Shown piece by piece: positions 53,863 through 64,000 of a stretch of 64,000 nucleotides of DNA. The first letter of the stretch is position 1; each line of letters begins with the position of its first letter. The DNA lies in NCBI RefSeq assembly GCF_014805825.1, contig NZ_CP061941.1, positions 4,216,001-4,280,000 of the forward strand, written 5' to 3'. Position numbers and translations under genes: made by a program. The notes beneath the pieces are model-generated. The model did no database searches, was not told the DNA's origin, and saw nothing but the letters and a program-made list of their open reading frames with translations. Source of the DNA: Marinomonas algicola (GTDB lineage: Bacteria > Pseudomonadota > Gammaproteobacteria > Pseudomonadales > Marinomonadaceae).

Positions 53863-54924
53863 CTAAACAGAAACCGTATATTCCCAATTTAGGCGCTGAC
53901 CTTCTATTGAGGACTGTTCAGCCAAGCATAAACCATAAATTAACTGACAAGCTTGCACCATGGATACAGGTGACTCACTCTGACCAAGAATAGCGCGTCT
54001 TAGCTGAGCATAAAATTGACCATAATCTCCCGCGCTCGTATTCTCAGAAATGCTTTCAATAGAATTCTGATTAGGAGCCACATAGCGAGTAATCGTTTGC
54101 TGACCACCTAATGATGGAAAATCTACATTGAACGGCATTTGGCCTGCTCGCAACGCATCTTCTTGAGGATCAAGCCCTATACATTGCCAACTCCCTTTAG
54201 TAAATCGGGCATTAAAACGACGCATTTCACCCGCTTCAAATGGGGTCGACCCCAGTCGAATACGTTTATCTTTATAACCTAATTCTAGCTCAAACCAATC
54301 CGCTGTCGTGCTTCCTTCACGCAAAGCATCAATACTCGCATGAAGCCAATTGGGAATACCAAATAAGCTAATTGCTTGATCGAGAATATGTGGGCCTAAA
54401 TCCCAAAATATGCCCGTACCGACCCCAGGTTGTTCGCGCCAGCGAGATTGAGCCATCGGGCGAAAACGATCAAAGCGAGAATCCATATGCTTTAACTCAC
54501 CCAACTCACCACTGTTTATCAGTGCTTTTAACCTTAAAAAATCTCCATCAAAACGACGATTTTGATAAACACAAAGCACTAAACCTTTTTGCTTAGCAAG
54601 AGAGCAAAGAGATTCAATTTCTATTACACTGGTGACGGACGGTTTTTCTAAAAGAACGTGTTTACCTTGCTCCAATGCCTCTTTCGCTTGAGCAAAGTGA
54701 CATTCGTTTGGAGTGGTAATCACAACTAAATCAACATCACTCGCTCTGAAAACCTCATTTACTTCGGTAACAACTCGGGTATTCGGTAAAATACCTTTCA
54801 CCACGTCAGCTTTGCTCGAACAAACACACACCAATTCCATTTGCGGATCATTAAGAATAAAAGGCACATGAAATATTCGACCTGATAACCCAAAACCAAT
54901 CAGGCCTACTCGAATAACCGACAT
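53863..54924 (-). CDS. Gfo/Idh/MocA family oxidoreductase
   Basis: 353 residues. The N-terminal Rossmann half has VGLIGFGLSGRIFHVPF and the EKP motif in VLLEKPSVTS; the C-terminal half has DLGPHILDQAISLFG, typical of the family (YdgJ-like). These enzymes use NAD(P) to oxidise or reduce sugars and inositols. No sugar pathway genes adjoin, so the substrate is unknown. It follows the TRAP binding-protein genes on the same strand with a 290-bp gap in which no clear element was seen. Confidence 0.88.
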   Translation of the reverse strand: MSVIRVGLIGFGLSGRIFHVPFILNDPQMELVCVCSSKADVVKGILPNTRVVTEVNEVFRASDVDLVVITTPNECHFAQAKEALEQGKHVLLEKPSVTSVIEIESLCSLAKQKGLVLCVYQNRRFDGDFLRLKALINSGELGELKHMDSRFDRFRPMAQSRWREQPGVGTGIFWDLGPHILDQAISLFGIPNWLHASIDALREGSTTADWFELELGYKDKRIRLGSTPFEAGEMRRFNARFTKGSWQCIGLDPQEDALRAGQMPFNVDFPSLGGQQTITRYVAPNQNSIESISENTSAGDYGQFYAQLRRAILGQSESPVSMVQACQLIYGLCLAEQSSIEGQRLNWEYTVSV

Positions 54925-55001
54925 AGTTCTCTCCTCTTTATTTTATGTTTATATAGGATACACATGAAAAAAATCAATGTAAGTATAATAGAGTATAACA
55001 A

Positions 55002-55934
55002 TCACCGCTCAGGATAAGGAATTAGACCTTTTACAACATCTATTGCCATTTTTCTAAACCATTCTACGGCCGGGTCATGTTCCATGGTTCTTAACCAACA
55101 CAAATAATAATTTGTATCAGGAAAATCTAAAGGTAACTCCTTCATGATCAATCCAAACTGCTCTTTAAAACGTTCTCCCAACAATCCACTCGTACTCAGT
55201 AACAAAGAGGTTTGACCAACTGTTTCAAGTGCCGATAAAAAATAAGGCGTACGGAATACAAAACGCCGTTCTTGAGCTCGTTCACCTAATAACATATCAC
55301 TCATGATCCTCCCCGACCCTCCCATATTGACTAAAACATGAGCGCAAGATAAATAGTCTTCTAAGGTCAATCTAGGCTTATCTGCCAAAGGATGATTTTT
55401 TGACATAATACAACGAAACTTTTCTCGCCCTAATAACGCTTTGCGAAAACTATTCGGGACTTGAATGTATTCACTGCATAAAACGACATCAATTATTTGA
55501 TCAGACTGACTCAGTAGACTTGTTTCGGTCATGGTAGAGGTTTCTAAAGAAGCAAAAGGTGCTTCGCGATAAAATCGCTCGGCAATGGCCGGTACATAAG
55601 CCTGTGCCTGATAATGCGTTGTTTTAAGCCGAAACGTTCTCTGACTAGTCTGAGGTAAGAAGTCAGAAGACTGCTCTAGAGCAGACATATGCTCCAGCAT
55701 GTATTTTACCGGAGACTCTAACTCTAACGCTCTATAAGTGGGTTCCATGCCTACTGAAGTACGAATAAAAAGAGGGTCTCCAAACGCATCACGTAAGCGG
55801 TTTAATAACCGACTCATGGCAGATTGGCTTAAAGATAACCGCTCAGCCGCTCTACCTACATGCCTTTCTTCTAATAAATACAAAAGCCCTGTAAGCGATT
55901 TCAAATCAAGTTGCTGCAAAGCATTCGATATCAT
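55002..55934 (-). CDS. LysR-family transcriptional regulator
   Basis: 310 residues. The N-terminal helix-turn-helix is HVGRAAERLSLSQSAMSRLLNRLRDAFG, followed by an effector-binding domain of two lobes. The N-terminal dimerisation helix and FRLKTTHYQAQAY resemble NodD/LeuO-like LysR proteins with known aromatic or unknown effectors. It is divergent from a DMT exporter gene with 70 bp between starts, the typical layout of a LysR regulator and its target. Confidence 0.85.
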   Translation of the reverse strand: MISNALQQLDLKSLTGLLYLLEERHVGRAAERLSLSQSAMSRLLNRLRDAFGDPLFIRTSVGMEPTYRALELESPVKYMLEHMSALEQSSDFLPQTSQRTFRLKTTHYQAQAYVPAIAERFYREAPFASLETSTMTETSLLSQSDQIIDVVLCSEYIQVPNSFRKALLGREKFRCIMSKNHPLADKPRLTLEDYLSCAHVLVNMGGSGRIMSDMLLGERAQERRFVFRTPYFLSALETVGQTSLLLSTSGLLGERFKEQFGLIMKELPLDFPDTNYYLCWLRTMEHDPAVEWFRKMAIDVVKGLIPYPER

Positions 55935-56004
55935 CCTATCAAAATCCTATTTTCGCATAATTGTTAGAACCATTATGCATTGGATTAATTATAAGAGGAA
56001 CAGC
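55935..56004. promoter_or_regulatory. Divergent control region of the LysR regulator and DMT transporter
   Basis: This 70-bp region must hold both promoters. The half-site pair of a LysR operator (T-N11-A) is likely, but no single motif could be fixed by eye. Confidence 0.4.
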
Positions 56005-56991
56005 ATGATCGAACTTATTAACTTTTTAAGAGAGTACGTCATGACAGCGTCCCGAACCTTTTTTTTATATGGGCTTTTTTTTAGTAGCGTAGCCGTTCTC
56101 TTCTGGGGAATGCTTCCAATTGCATTAAAACTCTCTACCCATTTTTCTGATCCTATAACACTAACCTGGTTGCGTTTTTTTGTTGCTGCGTTTGTATTAG
56201 GGCTTTGGCAGTGGCACAGAGGGAAATTAGTACAATTTAAAGCGCTCACAAGAAAGGACTGGGGCTACCTACTTGCTGCAGGTAGTTTTTTAATTGTGAA
56301 TTACACAACCTTCGTTTGGAGCCTTAGCTTCTTGCTACCTGGTTCAGCACAGTTAAGCTTCCAAACCGCACCGATTTTTTTAACACTTGGAGGCTTATTT
56401 TTTTTGAAAGAGAAAATAAACTGGCAACAATGCTTCTTTTTTGTATTCATAGTCGTCGGTATTTTAATTTTTTTTCATCCCGTTTTTCATCAAAACAATC
56501 AATCAAGTGTTTGGGTTGGCTTCATCATTGTTCAGTTATCTGCTGTGGCTTGGTCTATGTATGCGTTATTACAAAAATCGTTATTCAGTCGCTTAGATCC
56601 ATCAAATATTTTATTCGCTATCTATATCTATGCTACTTTTGTTATGCTGCCATTTAGTGACCCTAGCCGCTTATTAACCATATCAACTCAAGACTCTATG
56701 ATTGCGTTATTTTGCTGTATTAATACTCTTATCGCTTATGGCTCATTCGCTCAAGCCATGCGTTATTGGCAAACGGTTCAAGTAAGTGCATCTATAGCGC
56801 TCACCCCCATAGCCTCTTACATTTTAACCGAGGTATGTGTTATAAATTTGTGGTGGAGCGATAGCATTTATTCATCCCATGCAGATTCTTTTAGCTTATT
56901 TGGTATGCTTCTCGTAATTGTAAGCGCTATCGCAATACAATTTATTAGCTCGTCTGTTCAACGCAAAAAAAAAGTACTACAAACTACCTAA
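56005..56991 (+). CDS. EamA/DMT-family membrane transporter
   Basis: About 328 residues and ten predicted helices in two EamA repeats (VLFWGMLPIALKLST and AVAWSMYALLQKSLFS). Members export metabolites, amino acids or drugs. The open frame begins at 55738 inside the LysR gene; ATG 56005 follows AGAGGAAC and is preferred, while ATG 56041 follows AAGAGAG and is a second choice. It is divergent from the LysR gene, probably its regulator. A short tail after the stop leads to the repeat at 57.1 kb. Confidence 0.85.
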   Translation: MIELINFLREYVMTASRTFFLYGLFFSSVAVLFWGMLPIALKLSTHFSDPITLTWLRFFVAAFVLGLWQWHRGKLVQFKALTRKDWGYLLAAGSFLIVNYTTFVWSLSFLLPGSAQLSFQTAPIFLTLGGLFFLKEKINWQQCFFFVFIVVGILIFFHPVFHQNNQSSVWVGFIIVQLSAVAWSMYALLQKSLFSRLDPSNILFAIYIYATFVMLPFSDPSRLLTISTQDSMIALFCCINTLIAYGSFAQAMRYWQTVQVSASIALTPIASYILTEVCVINLWWSDSIYSSHADSFSLFGMLLVIVSAIAIQFISSSVQRKKKVLQTT

Positions 56992-57069
56992 AATGGTAAC
57001 AGCCATATCGCCTTAAAAGCCAACCAAAGCTCAGCTCGGGATTCTATCTAGTAAGTGAGTTGTTTGAAA

Positions 57070-57303
57070 TGTAGGTCGGCATTTATGCCGACAGCGAGGC
57101 GATCTTCTTGATGATTGTTGCGCTAAAGCACAACCTTTTCGCTTGATTTAACCTGACAAGGCGCACATTTTTCCGTCCTGTAGGTCACATTTATGCCGAC
57201 AACGAGGCGATATCCTTGATGATTGTTGCGCTAAAGCACAACCGACTTTTCGCTTGATTTAACCTGACAAGACGCATATTTTGCCGTCCATATATGACCT
57301 ACA
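57070..57303. repeat. Imperfect tandem repeat with terminal inverted ends (REP-like)
   Basis: Two copies of about 110 bp (57070-57178 and 57179-57289) start TGTAGGTC and end CCGTCC, with identical cores GATGATTGTTGCGCTAAAGC and CGCTTGATTTAACCTGACAA. Copy 1 has a palindrome GTCGGCAT-TT-ATGCCGAC (57075-57092), which copy 2 has lost. TGTAGGTCA (57179-57187) and TGACCTACA (57295-57303) form 9-bp inverted ends around copy 2. It looks like a dispersed intergenic repeat. Confidence 0.75.
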
Positions 57304-57311
57304 GACGAAAA

Positions 57312-57343
57312 AAAGCCCTGACGGCGTGAGCCATCAGGGCTTT
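57312..57343 (-). terminator. Terminator of the rrn operon
   Basis: AAAGCCCTGA (57312-57321) pairs with TCAGGGCTTT (57334-57343) around a loop with further pairing (GGC/GCC). On the minus strand a T tract follows. It lies just after 5S. Confidence 0.92.
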
Positions 57344-57351
57344 CTAATTGA

Positions 57352-57469
57352 AACTTGACGACGACCTACTCTCACATGGCGAATGCCACACTACCATTGG
57401 CGATGACGCTTTTCACTTCTGAGTTCGGGATGGGATCAGGTGGTTCAACGTCTCTATGATCGTCAAGCA
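57352..57469 (-). rRNA. rrf: 5S ribosomal RNA
   Basis: The minus strand reads TGCTTGACGATCATAGAGAC, then CCGAACTCAGAAGTGAAA and GGTAGTGTGG, ending in GGTCGTCGTCAAGTTT. It is about 118 nt; the two ends pair, as in 5S. The ends are set by eye to within a few bases. Confidence 0.95.
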
Positions 57470-57711
57470 AACCGGTTGCGTTCGTTCTGAGTGCCTGCGT
57501 TAAGCCCTTAGGCTTAATCCAGCTTCTTCACTCACAACACGCCAGTACGTGCTTGAATCTTTAACAATGCTTTTTTGAAATAGCGATAACCAAGTATCAA
57601 ACCAGCCACATCATCGCTGATGCGCGTCGTAATCTGTGTCTCTATGATCTTTTCATGATGCGTTTGACCCTTCTCTTTTCGAGTTTTCTCAGTCTCTCTT
57701 TATCACTTAAA

Positions 57712-57727
57712 ACCACTTTGGTGTTAT

Positions 57728-57734
<7 letters not shown>
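57712..57734 (-). other. 23S rRNA processing stem, 3' arm
   Basis: The flank at 57712-57734 is complementary to 60608-60631 (GTTATATGGTCAAG with CTTGACCATATAAC, then further pairs after a one-base bulge). It forms the RNase III substrate that frees pre-23S. Confidence 0.75.
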
Positions 57735-60615
<2,881 letters not shown>

Positions 60616-60821
60616 ATATAACCCAAAGTAGTTTTTTGATACCTAACGCTTCTTAAAGAAGAGCCAGTATCAAAACAACACTCAGATCACATACCAACGA
60701 TGCTTTTGTGTCATCACTGGATTTTACGATTTTAGAAAGTCATCCAGGTTATTCTCAATAAAGAGAAAGATGCTTTCCACCGGTTTGACGCTTGATTATC
60801 GTCTATTTCAAAAAGTTACAT

Positions 60822-60833
60822 TGTTAAAGAGCA
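60822..60833 (-). promoter_or_regulatory. boxA antitermination element in the rrn spacer
   Basis: TGCTCTTTAACA on the minus strand is identical to the E. coli boxA, the NusB/NusE site for rRNA antitermination. It lies in the 16S-23S spacer. Confidence 0.85.
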
Positions 60834-60966
60834 AGTTTAGTGCAAAGCACTAAGTCAGACATTTATGAATAAGACAAACAATATGATGACAGGTCATCAC
60901 ACAATCACTTTCATCAACACCTTGCTTAGAACTCTATCCTAGTACAATTGCCGCTATAAAGTAGTC

Positions 60967-60990
60967 ATCAGATAATTTGTGTGAACGCTC
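60967..60990 (-). other. 16S rRNA processing stem, 3' arm
   Basis: The 60967-60990 segment is complementary to 62692-62715 (17 perfect pairs, then mismatched pairs), bringing the flanks of 16S together for RNase III. Confidence 0.75.
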
Positions 60991-61009
60991 ACCAGAGCTT
61001 CGTATCGTT

Positions 61010-62546
<1,537 letters not shown>

Positions 62547-62605
62547 AAGATCTTGTGCTGATAAATCAGCTTGCTTACTCAAATTTAACTCTAACTAAAC
62601 TTAAA

Positions 62606-62631
62606 TGTTTGTTTGATAAATCAAACAAACA
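62606..62631 (-). repeat. 11-bp hairpin in the 16S leader
   Basis: TGTTTGTTTGA (62606-62616) and TCAAACAAACA (62621-62631) form a perfect stem with loop TAAA about 60 nt upstream of the 16S start. It may aid processing. Confidence 0.55.
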
Positions 62632-62721
62632 AGAACGAATTGAAAGTGTTTGGACTCTCGTAAGACTTCAAATTTTTTCGAAGTCTCCAGCGAGCGCCCA
62701 CACAAATTATCTGATTAACTA

Positions 62722-62733
62722 TTTTAAAGAGCG
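62722..62733 (-). promoter_or_regulatory. boxA-like element in the 16S leader
   Basis: CGCTCTTTAAAA on the minus strand resembles boxA and lies between the promoter and 16S, as in other rrn operons. Confidence 0.7.
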
Positions 62734-62831
62734 TGCTGACTAAAGTAAGACAAGAAGAACACAGTATTTTGTTTCTTCTTGCTGGGCAGTCACTCGTTGT
62801 TCTGAGTGGTTGTCCGTGTCAGCGAGGGCGT

Positions 62832-62859
62832 ATATTAAGGATCTACAGATTTAGTGCAA
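62832..62859 (-). promoter_or_regulatory. rrn P1-type promoter
   Basis: On the minus strand TTGCAC (-35, 62859-62854), 16 nt, TAATAT (-10, 62837-62832), then a GC-rich discriminator ACGCCCTCGCTGACACGG closely like E. coli rrn P1 (GCGCCNCC..TGACACGG). Such discriminators make promoters sensitive to ppGpp. An A/T-rich UP-like stretch lies upstream. Confidence 0.82.
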
Positions 62860-63004
62860 CCCTTTTTTGGAATTTATTATAAAAAAAGGCAATTAAAGTG
62901 ATCCAAGCAGGAAATCGTTCGTTTTCCACACAAAACCCATTGAGATCAGTACAATAAACATACAGAAACCAGCGAAACCACCTCAGCTCGCAAACAACAG
63001 ACAC

Positions 63005-63028
63005 AAAAAAGACGCCGAAGCGTCTTTT
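63005..63028 (-). terminator. Terminator of argP with UUCG loop
   Basis: On the minus strand GACGC-TTCG-GCGTC forms a stable UUCG tetraloop hairpin flanked by A and T tracts (AAAAGACGC ... GCGTCTTTT). It lies 25 nt beyond the argP stop. Confidence 0.9.
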
Positions 63029-63050
63029 AACATCATTCAAGTCACAACAC

Positions 63051-63941
63051 TTATAAAGCATGAGCCATTTTGGCCGCTGACACAATCTGCTTGCTTAATG
63101 ACTGGCTTAGTAATGTTTTTATTCTCGATTGGTGCCAGAAAAGCGCAATGGCGACAGGTTTATCAGGTGTAAGAAGAACCAGTTCACCTGAGTCTAACAT
63201 TTGCTGAACTTGCATTTTAGGAGCCATACCAAACCCCATGCCCAATTTTATCCATTCAATATAAGCCTCCGAAGATGGAATAAAGTGTTGTAACTGTTGG
63301 CTAGCATCAATGTCAAAATATTGTTGAAGATACAAAGATTGAAGCCGGTCTTTTTGATTAAAAACAACGGCTGGCGCTTTTTTAAAACGTTCTTTATTTA
63401 TACCTTTAGAGAAATACTCTTTTTTAAAACTAGGGCTAACCACACAATGATAATGAACGACACCTAAAGATTCACTTACACACCCTTGAGAAGCTTGTTC
63501 TATAGAGCTAATACAACCAAGCACTTCACCTGTCTTAAGCAATTCATGTGTTTGATCTTGATCGTCGACTTTAAGATCTAATAGCACTTTATTCTCGGTG
63601 CACCAAGGCGCTAGGGTACCTAACAACCAAGTGGCCAATGTATCCGAGTTTGTTGCGATCGAAATTTTCAGCCAATCTAATTGTTGTTTTGGTGCAATTT
63701 CTCGAATCAACTCTCGTTCTATTTGCCCTAGGCTATGTGAGTACTTCAGAAGCGCATGCCCTGCTGCTGTTGCCTTTATTTGCGGGGACCGTATAACCAA
63801 TGCTTTGCCAATGCTTTCCTCAAGATGCTTTAACCGTTGCGATACAGCGGATTGAGTAATGCATAATTGATTAGCAGCACGTTCAAAACTACTGTTTTCG
63901 ATAACGGCTATAAAAGCAGATAATCCTTTAAAATCAATCAT
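63051..63941 (-). CDS. argP: LysR-family regulator ArgP
   Basis: 296 residues. The helix-turn-helix FERAANQLCITQSAVSQRLK and the segments NSDTLATWLLGTLAPW, VDDQDQTHELLKTGEVLG and SSEAYIEWIKLGMGFGMAP follow E. coli ArgP, which senses arginine/lysine and activates the exporter gene argO and other targets. It starts at the right edge of the window. The argO-like exporter could lie divergently beyond it. Confidence 0.9.
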   Translation of the reverse strand: MIDFKGLSAFIAVIENSSFERAANQLCITQSAVSQRLKHLEESIGKALVIRSPQIKATAAGHALLKYSHSLGQIERELIREIAPKQQLDWLKISIATNSDTLATWLLGTLAPWCTENKVLLDLKVDDQDQTHELLKTGEVLGCISSIEQASQGCVSESLGVVHYHCVVSPSFKKEYFSKGINKERFKKAPAVVFNQKDRLQSLYLQQYFDIDASQQLQHFIPSSEAYIEWIKLGMGFGMAPKMQVQQMLDSGELVLLTPDKPVAIALFWHQSRIKTLLSQSLSKQIVSAAKMAHAL

Positions 63942-64000
63942 ACGTTTACCTTTAATTAATTTTTCTAATGGAAGCTAAGAATCTTTAATTTTACTTATAT
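63942..64000. other. Upstream region of argP at the window edge
   Basis: Only 59 bases remain. They hold an AT-rich promoter-like stretch on the minus strand for argP. Nothing else can be called. Confidence 0.3.

Larger units (their letters stand above)
56992..57351. other. 360-bp intergenic region from the DMT gene to 5S rRNA
   Basis: It contains the tandem repeat and the rrn terminator, each listed separately. The first 75 bases hold nothing recognised. Confidence 0.6.
60616..61009 (-). other. 16S-23S spacer without tRNA genes
   Basis: This 394-nt spacer was checked for tRNA features (TTCRA arm, CCA-like ends, usual Ile/Ala sequences) and none was found. It contains boxA on the minus strand (60822-60833, TGCTCTTTAACA) and the arms of the 16S and 23S processing stems. 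Confidence 0.75.
62547..63050 (-). promoter_or_regulatory. 16S leader, rrn promoter region and argP tail
   Basis: On the minus strand it contains the rrn P1-like promoter, boxA-like GCTCTTTAAAA (62722-62733), the 16S 5' processing arm (62692-62715), and two hairpins: AGACTTC/GAAGTCT (62663-62686) and TGTTTGTTTGA/TCAAACAAACA (62606-62631). Upstream of the promoter an A/T-rich stretch could be an UP element. The argP terminator (63005-63028) is at the right edge. Confidence 0.7.

Noticed and set aside
55738..56004. Upstream extension of the DMT transporter frame
   Set aside because: It overlaps the divergent LysR gene on the other strand and codes no hydrophobic or conserved segment.
57070..57289. 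Possible CRISPR array
   Set aside because: There are only two copies of about 110 bp with no spacers of constant length, so it is a tandem repeat.

Overview
The window reads as a chromosomal segment of a marine gammaproteobacterium of the Oceanospirillales type, most like Marinomonas. This placement is an inference. It rests on the gmk-rpoZ-spoT-ridA block, the oxyR-recG and ubiC-ubiA-phoB-phoR orders, long Pseudomonas-type PstC and PstA, AapJQMP, TRAP transporters, moderate A+T content and gammaproteobacterial rRNA features. No phage, insertion sequence, plasmid or CRISPR signature was seen.

Layout. 0-2.6 kb: the 3' part of a zinc-peptidase-like gene and an SbmA peptide transporter preceded by a terminator-like hairpin. 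2.8-10.9 kb: housekeeping genes gmk, rpoZ, spoT, ridA, a YeeZ-like epimerase, oxyR, recG and lrp. 11.3-15.7 kb: an acidic/general amino-acid ABC importer (aapJQMP) behind a well-formed sigma-54 promoter. 15.7-22.3 kb: an HDOD signalling protein, ubiC-ubiA, phoB-phoR behind a Pho box, and convergent cysZ plus a response regulator. 22.6-30.7 kb: oppABCDF, a degenerate hybrid sensor kinase and msrC. 30.8-37.6 kb: pstSCAB-phoU on the minus strand with its own Pho box. 37.9-46.2 kb: a TRAP membrane pair, quinone reductase, a small monooxygenase-like protein, an AraC regulator, and proline catabolism (putA plus a detached PutA C-terminal domain). 46.4-50.9 kb: a three-gene accessory cluster (DUF4856 protein, membrane di-iron hydroxylase, di-heme lipoprotein). 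51.0-53.6 kb: two tandem TakP-like TRAP binding lipoproteins. 53.9-57.0 kb: Gfo/Idh/MocA oxidoreductase and a divergent LysR/DMT-exporter pair. 57.1-57.3 kb: an imperfect intergenic repeat. 57.3-62.9 kb: a complete rrn operon (16S-23S-5S, minus strand) with no tRNA in its spacer. 63.0-63.9 kb: argP.

How it works together. Nutrient import dominates: amino acids (Aap), oligopeptides (Opp, perhaps SbmA), phosphate (Pst, controlled by PhoBR, whose own promoter has the same Pho-box geometry as pstS), sulfate (CysZ) and probably 2-oxo acids (TRAP). All three ABC operons carry a hairpin between the binding-protein gene and the first permease gene. Proline oxidation is unusual because the conserved C-terminal domain of long PutA proteins is a separate downstream gene.

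The most interesting points are the split PutA, the DUF4856/hydroxylase/di-heme cluster, the TRAP transporter parts separated along the chromosome, a perfect 12-bp dyad before the small monooxygenase-like gene, and a hybrid kinase with degenerate ATPase and receiver motifs. All functional calls come from reading the sequence and from family knowledge recalled without searches.
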